DNA of 64,000 nt from Acidovorax sp. FHTAMBA (GCF_038958875.1 NZ_CP152407.1:2053501-2117500), one strand, 5' to 3'. Shown: positions 8,789-18,237, counted from the first letter of the stretch. Program-made: numbers and translations. Notes: a model not told the origin generated them from the letters alone.

Positions 8789-10291
8789 CTAGCCGAGCTT
8801 CACGTTGACGTTCTTCAGCTGCGTGAACTCCAGCAGCTCCTCCTTGCATTCCTCCCTGCCGACGCCGGACTGCTTGTAGCCGCCGAACGGCGCGCCGGGG
8901 ATGTGCACCGAACACTCGTTGACCCACACGTAGCCCGACTGGATCCGCTTCGCGGCACGCAGGCCGGTGTTCAGGCTCGTGGTCCACACCGAGGCCGTCA
9001 GCCCGAGCTCCGTGCCATTGACCTCGGCCAGCATCCGGTCCTCGTCGTCCCAGGAAAACACCGAGAGCACCGGGCCGAAGATCTCTTCGCGTGCGATCCG
9101 CATGTCGGGCCGCACGCCCGTGAAGATGGTGGGCTCGATGAACAGCCCGTCCTTTAGTTGCGCGTCGCGCGCCGTGCGGCCACCGGTCAGCAGCGTGGCC
9201 CCCTCGTCGATGCCGGCCTGGATGTAGTGCAGCGTGCGGTCGTACTGGGCGCGGCTCGCCATTGCGCCCATGGTCGTGTCCAGATGGGTCGCGATGCCGG
9301 GCCGGTGTTTGCGCGCGAGCTCCTGCGTCACGCGCTGCATGAACTCGTCGTGCAGGGATCGGTGCACGTACAGGCGGCTCGTGGAGCCGCACGACTGCCC
9401 GCACCACGTGAAGTTCATGCCGCGCACGGCCCCCTCCACCGCGCTGCGCAGGTCCGCGTCGGGGTAGATGACCATCGCGTTCTTGCCGCCCAGCTCCAGC
9501 AGGGTGCGCTTCATCGTCTCCGCGGCGGACCGCAGCACGGCCTTGCCCGCCCCGACGCTTCCGATCAGCGCGACGGCCTGCACATCCGGGTGCACGGACA
9601 GCGCGGCACCCGTGTCCCGGCCGCCGGCGATGCAGTTCAGCACGCCCGGGGGGAACAGGCCGTCCAGGATCTCCATCAGCCGGATGGTCGACAGCGGCGC
9701 CTGCTCCGGCGGCTTGAGAATGACCGTGTTGCCCGCCGCGAGCGGCGCGGCGATCTTGCCGGCCGCGAACATGAACGGGTGGTTGAAGGGGAAGATCCGC
9801 GCGACCGGGCCGAGCGGTTCCCTGAGCGTGTAGTTCAGCGCGCCGTTGGCGGTGGGGATGGTCTCGCCCTTGATCTCGAGCACCAGTCCCGCGAAGTAGT
9901 CCAGCTGGGTGGCCGCGATCTCCGCGTCCATCTGCATGGCGCGCACGGGATTGCCGCAGTTGGCGGCGTCCAGCAGCGCCAGCTCGCGTGAATGCAGGCG
10001 CACGCGGCGTGCCGCTTCACGCAGCAGCGCCGCGCGCTGCAGGGGAGGGCTCTCGGCCCAGGCCGGGAAGGCGGCCTTCGCCGAGGCGACCGAGGCGTCA
10101 ACCTCCGCCGAACCCGCCGAGGTCACGTCGGCCAGACGCTCGCCCGTGGACGGGTTGAAGGTCGCGATCGCCTGGCCCGCTCCCTCCTGCCAGCGGCCGT
10201 CCCAAAAGAGCCCGCTCGACCGGGGCAGGACGCGCTGGACGTAGGGGCTCAGGTCGCCGCTGTCCGGCAGGACGATGGGGGCCGCTGTCAT
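8789..10291 (-). CDS. NAD(P)-dependent aldehyde dehydrogenase
   Basis: This 500-residue aldehyde dehydrogenase superfamily member has all key residues: Asn170 in FPFNHP, Glu266 in LLELGGKN, and the catalytic Cys301 in WCGQSCGSTSR. The GSVGAGK loop for the cofactor is near 244-250. It overlaps the upstream ThDP-enzyme gene by 4 bases, so the two are translationally coupled. Oxidation of the aldehyde released by that decarboxylase is the natural role. A benzaldehyde-type substrate would fit a mandelate pathway, but substrate residues cannot be assigned here. Confidence 0.93.
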   Translation of the reverse strand: MTAAPIVLPDSGDLSPYVQRVLPRSSGLFWDGRWQEGAGQAIATFNPSTGERLADVTSAGSAEVDASVASAKAAFPAWAESPPLQRAALLREAARRVRLHSRELALLDAANCGNPVRAMQMDAEIAATQLDYFAGLVLEIKGETIPTANGALNYTLREPLGPVARIFPFNHPFMFAAGKIAAPLAAGNTVILKPPEQAPLSTIRLMEILDGLFPPGVLNCIAGGRDTGAALSVHPDVQAVALIGSVGAGKAVLRSAAETMKRTLLELGGKNAMVIYPDADLRSAVEGAVRGMNFTWCGQSCGSTSRLYVHRSLHDEFMQRVTQELARKHRPGIATHLDTTMGAMASRAQYDRTLHYIQAGIDEGATLLTGGRTARDAQLKDGLFIEPTIFTGVRPDMRIAREEIFGPVLSVFSWDDEDRMLAEVNGTELGLTASVWTTSLNTGLRAAKRIQSGYVWVNECSVHIPGAPFGGYKQSGVGREECKEELLEFTQLKNVNVKLG

Positions 10292-12102
10292 GGCTGGGCT
10301 CCTTCCTGGTCTTCATGGGAGCGGGTCATGCCGGAGGCCATCGCGGCGCTGTAGCCCGGCGTGACGTGCACATCGACGACGACGGTCGCTCCTTCCCGCA
10401 CCGCGGCGACGGCGCGGGCCAGGACCTCGTCGAGCTCCGACGGGCTGTCCGTCGGCCCGAGGCCCTGCAGGCCGAGGCCGCGCGCGAGCGCGGCCAGATC
10501 GGGGTCCGGGTCTCCGATGCGCTGCCCGATCCACCGGTTCTGCACCGGGCGGTCGCGATCGCGGGCCACGCGCTCCTGGTGCAGCTCGTCGTTGAAGAAC
10601 GACCGGTTGTTGCAGACGATGGTGAGCAGGGGAACGCCGGCATTGGCGGCGGTCCACAGTGCCGTCAGGCCCATCAGGTAGTCGCCGTCGCCGGTCATCA
10701 GCACGGGCAGGCGGTCGGTGCCGCGCAGCGCCAGCGCGGCGCCGACGGCCATGCCCGGCCCGGAGCCGATGCCGGCGCCCCCGTCCATGCCCAGGTAGTC
10801 CAGCGGGTCGCGGAAGTGGCCCATCTCGCCGCTCCAACCCAGCGGTACGCGGATCAGGGTGACGGGCTGCGTGCCCGCGGCCCGGCGCAGGGCGTCGGCG
10901 ACCATCGCGATGCTGATTGTCCCGTCTTCCGGAACCGGTGGCATGGCCATTGGGCGCTTCGGAGCCCGGAGGGCCGAGGTGCGCTCGGTGCAGGCAGCGC
11001 AGAGCAGGGGCACGGCGACGTCCGGCTCGACCGGCATGAACACGTCCACCGGGGGCAGGCCCTGGTGGTCCATGCTCCAGCCGCGATGGCTGTAGTGGTC
11101 GAGCGAGACCTGGATCACCTTGGCGCCGACGCTCTCGTTGCGCCATGCCTGCTGCAGCGTGCCGTTCAGGTCGTACCAGTCCAGGCTCAGCACGACATCG
11201 GCGGCGCGCAGCGTGGCGGCCGCGTCCGGGGTCAGGAAGACGCCCGGCACGGCCGCGTGCAGCGGATGGTCGGTGGGGAAAGACGCGCCGGCCCGCAAGT
11301 CGGTGAGAACCTGCGCATTGAGCTTCTCGGCCAACTCGATGCGCTGGCGCCAGCCTTCGCTGGACCTGGAGACCCGCCCCATCAGAATTACCGGACGGGA
11401 CGCGCCCGAAAGCAGCGCTGCGGCTCTGGCCAGCTCGTCCCTGCCCGGCACGGCGGGCGAGGGAACCTGGTAGCGGCTGACGTCCGGCAGCGCCGGGATC
11501 GCATCGATGCGCGTTTCCTGCAGCGAGACATCGAAGCACACGTAGGTGGGGCCGGCGGGAGCGCTCAGCGCGATCTGCTTGGCCCGCAGCAGCGCCTCGT
11601 ACGACGCGGCGACGGAAGCCGGCTGCGCGTCCCACTTGCTGAAGTCGCGCACCAGTGCGCCCTGGTCCTGCGCGGTGTGCATCCAGTCGATCCAGGGGCG
11701 CCGCTTGGCCGCATCGACCGGGCCCGTCGCGCCCAGGACCAGCACGGGCACGCGGTCCACCCAGGCGTTGAAGATCGCCATGGACGCATGCATCAGGCCC
11801 ACGTTGCTGTGAACAATGGCAGCCAGCGGCTTCCCTGTGACCTTCGCATAGCCGTGGGCGATCGCGACGGCATGCTCCTCATGGAGCACGACCAGCATCT
11901 GCGGATCGATGTTGCCGAGGTGGTTGACGAGGCTGTCGTGCAGACCGCGGAAGCTCGAGCCGGGGTTCAGGAGGACATAGGGGATGTCGAGCGCGCGGAT
12001 CATCTCCGCGATCGCGTCGCTGGCCCACAGACTGCCGGCGCTGGCGCCGGCGCCCGGTGCGGGGATGTCGCGGCGCAAAGGAATGGCTTGCTTCGAATTC
12101 AA
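10288..12102 (-). CDS. ThDP-dependent decarboxylase (benzoylformate decarboxylase/acetolactate synthase family)
   Basis: This 604-residue protein has the three-domain layout of thiamine-diphosphate enzymes. The N-terminal Pyr domain contains the activating glutamate in VVLHEEHAVAIAHGYAK (about residue 75). The C-terminal domain has the ThDP/Mg motif, GDGDYLMG near 470, running to IVCNN. Position downstream of a Bug receptor and overlapping an aldehyde dehydrogenase gene argues for 2-oxo-acid decarboxylation to an aldehyde rather than acetolactate synthesis. The start is TTG at 12102 with GGAG about 7 bases upstream. The benzoylformate substrate is inferred from context, including the FMN dehydrogenase at 2561. 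Confidence 0.88.
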   Translation of the reverse strand: MNSKQAIPLRRDIPAPGAGASAGSLWASDAIAEMIRALDIPYVLLNPGSSFRGLHDSLVNHLGNIDPQMLVVLHEEHAVAIAHGYAKVTGKPLAAIVHSNVGLMHASMAIFNAWVDRVPVLVLGATGPVDAAKRRPWIDWMHTAQDQGALVRDFSKWDAQPASVAASYEALLRAKQIALSAPAGPTYVCFDVSLQETRIDAIPALPDVSRYQVPSPAVPGRDELARAAALLSGASRPVILMGRVSRSSEGWRQRIELAEKLNAQVLTDLRAGASFPTDHPLHAAVPGVFLTPDAAATLRAADVVLSLDWYDLNGTLQQAWRNESVGAKVIQVSLDHYSHRGWSMDHQGLPPVDVFMPVEPDVAVPLLCAACTERTSALRAPKRPMAMPPVPEDGTISIAMVADALRRAAGTQPVTLIRVPLGWSGEMGHFRDPLDYLGMDGGAGIGSGPGMAVGAALALRGTDRLPVLMTGDGDYLMGLTALWTAANAGVPLLTIVCNNRSFFNDELHQERVARDRDRPVQNRWIGQRIGDPDPDLAALARGLGLQGLGPTDSPSELDEVLARAVAAVREGATVVVDVHVTPGYSAAMASGMTRSHEDQEGAQP

Positions 12103-12114
12103 TGGTTACTCCGC

Positions 12115-13128
12115 TCAATCGGCCTTGATGCCCGCGCTCTTGATGACACTTGCCCATCGCGCGGTGTCCTTCTCGACCAGCTTGGTCATCTCCCGCGGCG
12201 TGCTCGGCCGCGCATCGATGCCTTGCTCGGCGAGCTTTTCCTTCACCGCAGGCTCCACCAGGACCTTGGTGACATCTTCGTTGATCCGCTTGATCACCGC
12301 CGCAGGCGTCCCTGCGGGAGCCGCCAAGCCGAGCCAGATCTCGCTGTCGTACTGGGGCAGGCCCGCCTCGGCCATCGTCGGGACATCGGCCAGCAGGGAG
12401 GCGCGCCGGGTGCCGCCCACGGCGAGCGCGCGCAGCTTCCCGGTGCGGATGTGTGGCAGCAGCGAGTTGATGGCGCCGAACTGCAGGTCGACCTGGCCGG
12501 CCAGCATGTCCGTGATGGCAGGCGCAGCGCCCTTGTAGGGGATGTGGGTGATGTCGGTGCCCGTCATTGCCTTGAAGAGCTCTGCGGACAGATGCTGCGG
12601 GCTGCCGGAGCCCGACGAGGCATAGGTCAGCTTGCCCGGAGCGGCCTTCGCGAGATCCACCAGTTCCTTCACGGTCGTCGCCTTCACGTTCGAGTTCACG
12701 ACCAGCACGACAGGCACCGCGCCGAGCTGCGTGACCTGGGCGAAGTCGCGCGCGACGACGTACGGCGTGTTGGGCAACAGCACCGGATTGATGGACATGG
12801 TGTTGTTGTTGGTGATCAGCAGCTTGTAGCCATCCGCAGGGGCCTTGGCCACGTGGTCGGTCCCGATGCTTCCGGCGGCGCCTGCCTTGTTGTCCACGAT
12901 GACCGGCTGGTTCCAGATCTGGCTGAGCCGCTGGCCAATCACGCGGGCGATGACGTCGTTGCTACCGCCGGGAGTGAAGGGCACGATGAGGGTGACCGGC
13001 TTGGTGGGGTAGTTCTCTTGCGCGATCGCCATGTGGCCGAAGCCTGCGGCGAGCATGGTGGCGGCCGCGAGCAGCGAGCGCCGCGTGGGGCTGGATGGAT
13101 TCTTCATGGTGTCTCCGGTTGCAGGCAA
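12115..13128 (-). CDS. Bug/TctC-family receptor
   Basis: This is a 337-residue periplasmic binding protein with a basic n-region (TRRSLLAAA), signal peptide to about residue 36, and family motifs YPTKPVTLIVPFTPGGSND, SSGSGSPQHLSAELF and HIPYKGAAPA. It is the first gene of a three-gene minus-strand operon with the ThDP decarboxylase 12 bp downstream and the aldehyde dehydrogenase after it. It is therefore likely to capture the 2-oxo or hydroxy acid those enzymes process. GGAGA precedes the ATG. Confidence 0.93.
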   Translation of the reverse strand: MPATGDTMKNPSSPTRRSLLAAATMLAAGFGHMAIAQENYPTKPVTLIVPFTPGGSNDVIARVIGQRLSQIWNQPVIVDNKAGAAGSIGTDHVAKAPADGYKLLITNNNTMSINPVLLPNTPYVVARDFAQVTQLGAVPVVLVVNSNVKATTVKELVDLAKAAPGKLTYASSGSGSPQHLSAELFKAMTGTDITHIPYKGAAPAITDMLAGQVDLQFGAINSLLPHIRTGKLRALAVGGTRRASLLADVPTMAEAGLPQYDSEIWLGLAAPAGTPAAVIKRINEDVTKVLVEPAVKEKLAEQGIDARPSTPREMTKLVEKDTARWASVIKSAGIKAD

Positions 13129-13168
13129 CTACACGTGCCCTAAGAAGAACCGAATGCTAGGAACAAGG

Positions 13169-13182
13169 TTGATGTGCATCAA
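13169..13182. promoter_or_regulatory. Inverted repeat TTGATG-TG-CATCAA
   Basis: This dyad with 6-bp arms is centred about 47 bp upstream of the Bug start codon at 13128, a suitable operator position for the decarboxylase operon. It does not match the TTAG-N4-CTAA family, so a different regulator would read it. Confidence 0.45.
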
Positions 13183-13827
13183 GCTTGAATGCGCGGTCAA
13201 CCTATGACGGAAGCAATCTGGCACGGCAGCCGGCATGGCGAGCTAGGGTCCATCCCGATGTTGATCGATGGTTCAACCGGCGCCGCCCGCTGCCCATGCT
13301 GTTCGCGTCAATGGGTTCGCTGTCGGCCCGCGTGGCCAATGGGCCCGGCTTCCATCGCACGTCGCGCGCATTGGCGAAGACGCCGTGCTGCCCTGACCAC
13401 TGGGCCGCGTGTCCGTGCGGCGCTGAGCAGTGCCCACGGTCTCGCGCATCGGCACGGGGCCGGCGATGGCCCGACTAGCGGCGCGTGGAAATTGGAAGCG
13501 CACCGCCGGCGGACGCGCCTGCGTGCCCGTGAATGGCGGGCAGAGGTGGGAGCGCGACCGGATCGCTGACCGGGTCGTTCCATCGGCCGGACATGGGCCA
13601 TGTCCCGTGTCCGATCGTGCATCGCTCCTTGCCGCGGCAATGGGATCTGTACCCGATGGGATGCTGCGCGCTTCGCCGCGAGGCATTGATCAGCCAATCA
13701 ATCCGGGTTGGTTCCGATGCCATCCTGGATGGTCTCTGTCAGCGTTCCGCGGCCGCTGGCAAGTCGGCTGAAAAAGCGTCGCACGCCTGCCACAAGCGTT
13801 CGATTTTTACCTGAGATATTTACTTAG
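13183..13827. other. Gene-free GC-rich interval with a 17-bp palindrome
   Basis: No supported gene lies in these 645 bases. A perfect palindrome GGACATGG-G-CCATGTCC occupies 13589-13605. The final 20 bases before the IS5 element (13808-13827) are AT-rich and belong to the promoter region of the porin gene on the far side of the insertion. Confidence 0.45.
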
Positions 13828-15013
13828 GGATGTCCTGAACAACTCGGTTTCGCGCGTGCTACGAGACTGAGTTTTTCATCTGGCGCAATGGAGACCGTCT
13901 TTCCAGCGGTTCCGCCTTGTTTGGTGCCCCTTGTGGGGGCCACTTGCGCAGCCGCTGCGGCTGCACGGCTGTTTGCGGGCGCACTCATCCCTTCGCCCCC
14001 AGCAATTGGTGGCGCACCATCCACAGGTTGGACAGCGCAAACAGCGTCTTGAGCTGCAGTGTGTTCTTCTTCAATCCCCGGTAGCGCACCTTCACATATC
14101 CAAACTGCCGCTTGATCACCCGAAAGGGATGCTCCACCTTGGCCCGGATGCTTGCCTTGATCTTCTCCACCCGGTCTATGAGCGCGTCAACGGGGTTGTT
14201 CTCTTTGTCCAGCTCTTTGCGCTTGCCCGGGCGCATCGCTATGTGCCACGTCACGCCCGCCCTGGCATCCGGGCGCTTGTGAACGCCTTGATAGCCCGCG
14301 TCACCAAACCCGTCTTTTTCTTGCCCGTGCAGCAAGCTGTTGCCTTCTACAACGTCGGCCACGTTGCCCGAGGTTCCGATGACGGTATGCACCAGTCCTG
14401 ACTCCGCGTCCACGCCAATGTGGGCCTTCATGCCAAAGTGCCATTCATTGCCCTTTTGGCTTGAGTGCATCTCTGGATCGCGCTTTCTGTCCTTGTTCTT
14501 GGTAGAGCTGGGCGCTGCGATCAACGTGGCGTCTACCGCAGTGCCCGCCTTGAGCAGCAAGCCCTGCGCTGCCAGCAGTTCGTTGACGGTGGCCAGAATC
14601 TGCTCGGCCAGCTTGTGCTTCTCCAGCCGGTGGCGAAACCTCAAAATGGTGCTCTCGTCAGGCATTCGTCCATGGGCATCGAGCCCTGCAAACTCCCGGT
14701 AGATCGGGGTGTCAAAGAGGGCTTCTTCCATCGCCAGATCCGACAAGGTAAACCACTGCTGCATGCAGTGGATGCGCAGCATGGTCTCCAGGGCAAAGGG
14801 TGGGCGGCCGTTCTTGCCCTCGGGGTAGTACGGGGCAATGACATCGATCAATGCAGCCCAGGGAACCACCCGATCCATCTGGACCAGCAGTTCCTGTTTG
14901 CGGGTCTTCTTGGTGCTCAGATTCAGGTCAAGGCTGCTTTGCTTCATGGCCTGTGAGGATGCCATTGCATGCTGACATGTACCAAACACTGCGGGGGGTT
15001 TTGCAGGATTTCC
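13828..15013 (-). mobile_element. IS5-family insertion sequence
   Basis: The 1186-bp element has imperfect terminal inverted repeats: GGATGTCCTGAACAAC on the left against GGAAATCCTGCAAAAC read inward from the right, 12 of 16 identical. It is flanked by the 4-bp direct repeat TTAG (13824-13827 and 15014-15017). The size, the YTAR-type target and the transposase fit the IS5 group. Joining the flanks restores TTTACTTAGGTGACTATCTA, so the target was a TTAG-N4-CTA dyad in the porin promoter region. Confidence 0.9.
13985..14965 (-). CDS. IS5-family transposase
   Basis: This DDE transposase of about 326 residues has no visible disruption. The N-terminal region includes DRVVPWAALIDVIAPYYP and the family signature MLRIHCMQQWFTLSDLAMEE. 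Catalytic aspartates are in GTAVDATLIAAP and GDAGYQG, and the C-terminal block contains KVEHPFRVIKRQFGYVKVRY with the acidic residue. The start is uncertain: GTG at 14989, ATG at 14965 or ATG at 14947 are all in frame. The element fills the gap between the decarboxylase operon and the porin gene. Confidence 0.93.
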   Translation of the reverse strand: MASSQAMKQSSLDLNLSTKKTRKQELLVQMDRVVPWAALIDVIAPYYPEGKNGRPPFALETMLRIHCMQQWFTLSDLAMEEALFDTPIYREFAGLDAHGRMPDESTILRFRHRLEKHKLAEQILATVNELLAAQGLLLKAGTAVDATLIAAPSSTKNKDRKRDPEMHSSQKGNEWHFGMKAHIGVDAESGLVHTVIGTSGNVADVVEGNSLLHGQEKDGFGDAGYQGVHKRPDARAGVTWHIAMRPGKRKELDKENNPVDALIDRVEKIKASIRAKVEHPFRVIKRQFGYVKVRYRGLKKNTLQLKTLFALSNLWMVRHQLLGAKG

Positions 15014-15048
15014 TTAGGTGACTATCTAAAAAGTTAGTCGACTATCTA
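15014..15048. promoter_or_regulatory. Tandem TTAG-N4-CTA dyads upstream of porin gene
   Basis: TAG-GTGA-CTA lies at 15015-15024, and GTTAG-TCGA-CTATC lies at 15033-15046 with a perfect 10-bp core TAGTCGACTA. GACTATCTA is repeated directly at 15020-15028 and 15040-15048, exactly 20 bp apart, so both copies face the same side of the helix. The left copy is completed by the IS5 target duplication. They lie about 160-190 bp before the porin ATG. Confidence 0.6.
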
Positions 15049-15203
15049 TACTTCCCCGAGCCGGAGGAGCCACGATGAATCCGCGAGTCATCGAGCGATG
15101 TGGTCTTTGGTGGGCTGCGCGTGGAACTTTCCCATGAGACGCCAGGCGCAATGTGAAGAAGAGGAAGTGGGGCAAAGCCCCAAGTTCAACGAAGGAGACA
15201 ACT

Positions 15204-16325
15204 ATGAACGGAATGGCCAAGCATGCGGTCGCATGCGCCGTGCTGCTGTCCGTCTGCGGCGCAGCCAACGCGCAGAGCAGCGTGACCATCTATGGGCGAG
15301 CGGATGCAGGCGTGGACTCGCCGCGTTCGGGAGGCGGTAGCGTCAATCGGGTGATCTCGGGGGGAAGCGCCGGGAGCAACCTGGGCTTTCGCGGTGTGGA
15401 GGACCTTGGGGGAGGGCTTGCTGCTGTCTTCCGCCTCGAGATGGGCATCAACCTCGACGACGGCACGCTCGGCCAAGGCGGTCGCGCGTTCGGACGCGAG
15501 GCGTCGGTCGGGCTGAGCGACGCGCGGTTCGGCACGTTGCAGATGGGCCGCATTCCCACTCCCTACTACATGGTCCAGAGCAGTGTGGATGCCTTCGTCT
15601 GGGAAGGCGCGGGCGGGCTGCTCGCGCTCACCCGGAACATCAGCCCGACCACGCAGCGCCAGGTGCTGCCGATGGGCGTGTCGGCGCGGCAGGACAACGC
15701 GGTCAACTACGTGTCGCCGCGCTGGGGCGGCATCGAGTTCCGTGGCCAGTACTCGTTCGGTGAGAATTCGGCGACGATCGGACGCGGGTACGGCGCATCC
15801 GCGCGATACCAAGCCGGCGGCTTCGACCTCAACGCTGGCTTCCAGCGGCAGGAGGGACCGGACGACGCCGCGGGCAAGGTCTCGGCGATGGTGCTCGGTG
15901 GCTCGTACGACGCCCGCTTCGCCAAGTTTTTCATGGGCATGACGGTGGAGAAGAATTCCTGCGTGACCTGCACCGGAGCCATCGCGCGGCTCCCGGGTGC
16001 CTCGACGAGCGAGTTCAGGCTGACCAACGTCGGCGTGCGCGTGCCTTTCGGGCAATTCACGGCCATTGCCCAGTTCACCCGCGTCAACGACAGGTCGGAC
16101 TACACGGCGTTGACGGGCAACCGGGACGCGAACTGGATTGCACTCGGCGGCGACTACGACCTGTCGAAGAGGACGCGCCTGTACTTCGGCGTGGGATAGA
16201 TCAGCAACAAGAACGGCTCGCAGTACGTGCTGGGCACCGGCACTGCGCAGGCGCCGGCCACGCTGGTCGGCTCGGCCAGCGGCAGTTCCCGGAACATCTA
16301 CATGGGGGTCCGGCACAACTTCTGA
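15204..16325 (+). pseudogene. Gram-negative porin, interrupted by in-frame TAG
   Basis: The frame encodes a trimeric 16-strand porin of the Burkholderiales type. It has a signal peptide (to about residue 23, ANA-Q), then SSVTIYGRADAGVD, GFRGVEDLGGGLAAVFRLE, and a pore-loop region. The frame meets TAG at 16197-16199. Downstream, the same frame continues with ISNKNGSQYVLG and ends in IYMGVRHNF followed by TGA at 16323-16325, the canonical last strand with a C-terminal phenylalanine. The defect is a single nonsense codon that removes about 41 residues needed for outer-membrane assembly. Start: ATG 15204 with AAGGAGA, preferred over 15153. A sequencing error or suppression cannot be excluded. Confidence 0.88.
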
Positions 16326-16416
16326 TGATGGCGACCGGCGCCGCGTCGCCGCAGCTCCGCGACGGGCTGCGGTGGCAGGACGCCGGGACCCTTTTGCATT
16401 GTTATCTCCAAGGTTT

Positions 16417-16445
16417 GGTGCCGGGGCAACCCGGCGCCTTTTTTT
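16417..16445 (+). terminator. Rho-independent terminator after porin
   Basis: The stem GGTGCCGGG/CCCGGCGCC (one G-U pair) with loop GCAA is followed by seven T residues. It lies 91 bp after the restored porin stop codon, on the porin strand. Confidence 0.85.
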
Positions 16446-17239
16446 GCGCACGGGTACCTGCCCGCGGAACGCTCCGAGAAGGTGGGCAAGGGCATTGCCC
16501 ACTGCGCAAGTCCGGGCCCACCGCCCGGCGCGGGCGGCAGAAGGCACTGCGCTCAGCGTGGTGCGCCGAGCGGCCCGAAGGCCGCTTGAAGCTGCGCCTC
16601 GGAGCGGCCGCGCCGCTCTGATCGGCTCGCGCGTTGGCGTGCTGCGCCCGCGCCGCGGCTGAGGGCCCGTCGCTTCGCCGGTGCAGTCAGCGAACATGGG
16701 CTCTCCCGGAACGCTGGTCCCCGGCACCGTCGCATGCGCAGGCGCGCACCGCACCGCCCGCGCCACCCAGGCTTTGAGCGACGCCGGCGCCTTCTCGAGT
16801 TGGACCTCTCATTGCGCGTCGGCCAGGTGCTCAGCGATGCGGATGCGCTCGCCAGCTGCCAGGCAAGCGCGGCGGACAAGGGCAGGACCAGGAACTCCGG
16901 CGGATTAAGCCGGCCTGCTGTGATGTGGAGCGCGAACTGCGCTTCGTGCGGCCGCGCCTGTACCCAATGGTGACCACGCTGCCTGCCGTCGGCCGCGCGG
17001 CGCGTGGCGTAACCCATGGGCCATGCCCCTGGAGGGCGCCGCGCCTCTTCGGAGTTGGCCACCACTGGCGACGGTTCAGATCTATGAAGGGCGTGGATCC
17101 TGGTGAATTCATTTCTTCGATACAGCGAATAGGCCAGCCTGCGTTGCCGGGGACGCACGGGCCCACCAGAATTGACGGCGGTCAACAAGCGTCCGCGACA
17201 ACGAATCGCGGATATCGACAACCGCCCAGGAGACACCCC
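16446..17239. other. Gene-free interval
   Basis: About 790 bases without a supported gene. A perfect inverted repeat GTGGGCAA-GGGCA-TTGCCCAC is at 16482-16502. From about 17085 the base composition becomes less GC-rich, and this part must contain the promoter of the Bug gene at 17240. Confidence 0.45.
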
Positions 17240-18217
17240 ATGAAGACCTTCCAGGTCGCCGCGGCCCTCGCCGTGTCGCTCATTTGCGCCGCCCTTCCGG
17301 TGCACGCACAAGCACCAGCTTCCCGTGACTATCCCAGCCGGCCGATCCGGATGGTCGTGCCGTTCCCGGCCGGCGGTCCCACCGACCTGCTGGCCCGCGT
17401 CGTCGGGCAGCGCATGGGCGAGCTGATGCGCCAGCCGATCGTGGTGGACAACAAGCCTGGGGCCAACACCATCATCGGCGCCGATGCGGTGGCGAAGGCG
17501 GCGCCGGACGGCTACACGCTGCTGATGGCCATCGACAACACGCTGGTGATGAACCAGTACCTCTACGCCAAGCTGCCCTACGATCCCGTCAAGGACTTCG
17601 AGCCGATCGGCAAGGTGGCCACCACGCCCCTGGTGGTTATGACGCACCAGGCCGGTCCGCAGTCCATGCAGGCGCTGGTCGCGCAGGCCAAGGCCGGCCC
17701 TGCCGCGCTGAGCTATGGCTTCGGCACCTTCACGTCCCAGCTCTCCGGCGAACTGCTCAAGCGCACGCTGGGCAAGGAGGTGGTCTCGGTTCCCTACAAG
17801 GGCAGCGCGGGCACGACCCAGAGCCTACTGACCAAGGACGTCACGTTCACCATCGACGGCATCACGACCGCCATGCCCCATTTCGAGAAGGGCACGCTGC
17901 GGCCGCTCGCGCGCCTGAGCGCCAAGCCCATCCCTACGCTGCCCAACGTGCCGTCGATGGCCGATGTGGGGATCAAACTGCCCGACATCGACGTGTGGAT
18001 GGCGCTGCTGGCGCCCAAGGGAACGCCCGCGGCGGTGGTGGACGAGCTCAACCGCGCGCTGACGCAGGCCCTCGCATCCAAGGACGTGCAGGAGAAGCTC
18101 CTGGGCGCCGGGCTGCTGGCCGACGCCAGCTCGCCGCAGGCGCTGCGCGGCTTCATCACCTCGGAGGCCGCCAGGTGGCGTCCCGTCATCGCGGAAGCCG
18201 GCATCAGGATCGATTGA
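17240..18217 (+). CDS. Bug/TctC-family receptor
   Basis: This 325-residue receptor has a signal peptide (cleavage near residue 24, VHA-Q) and motifs YPSRPIRMVVPFPAGGPTD, VPYKGSAGTTQSLL and the C-terminal WRPVIAEAGI. The start is the ATG at 17240, preceded by CCAGGAGAC. An in-frame upstream extension to 16925 has neither a ribosome binding site nor a leader. It opens an operon with a cupin, an amidohydrolase, a second Bug and a racemase-family protein. Confidence 0.92.
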   Translation: MKTFQVAAALAVSLICAALPVHAQAPASRDYPSRPIRMVVPFPAGGPTDLLARVVGQRMGELMRQPIVVDNKPGANTIIGADAVAKAAPDGYTLLMAIDNTLVMNQYLYAKLPYDPVKDFEPIGKVATTPLVVMTHQAGPQSMQALVAQAKAGPAALSYGFGTFTSQLSGELLKRTLGKEVVSVPYKGSAGTTQSLLTKDVTFTIDGITTAMPHFEKGTLRPLARLSAKPIPTLPNVPSMADVGIKLPDIDVWMALLAPKGTPAAVVDELNRALTQALASKDVQEKLLGAGLLADASSPQALRGFITSEAARWRPVIAEAGIRID

Positions 18218-18237
18218 CATTCACGAAGGAGATCACC

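Noticed and set aside
10315..13143. A 942-codon open frame on the plus strand opposite the Bug/decarboxylase genes
   Set aside because: It mirrors three genes with strong family motifs on the other strand. High GC keeps antisense frames open. No domain or ribosome binding site.
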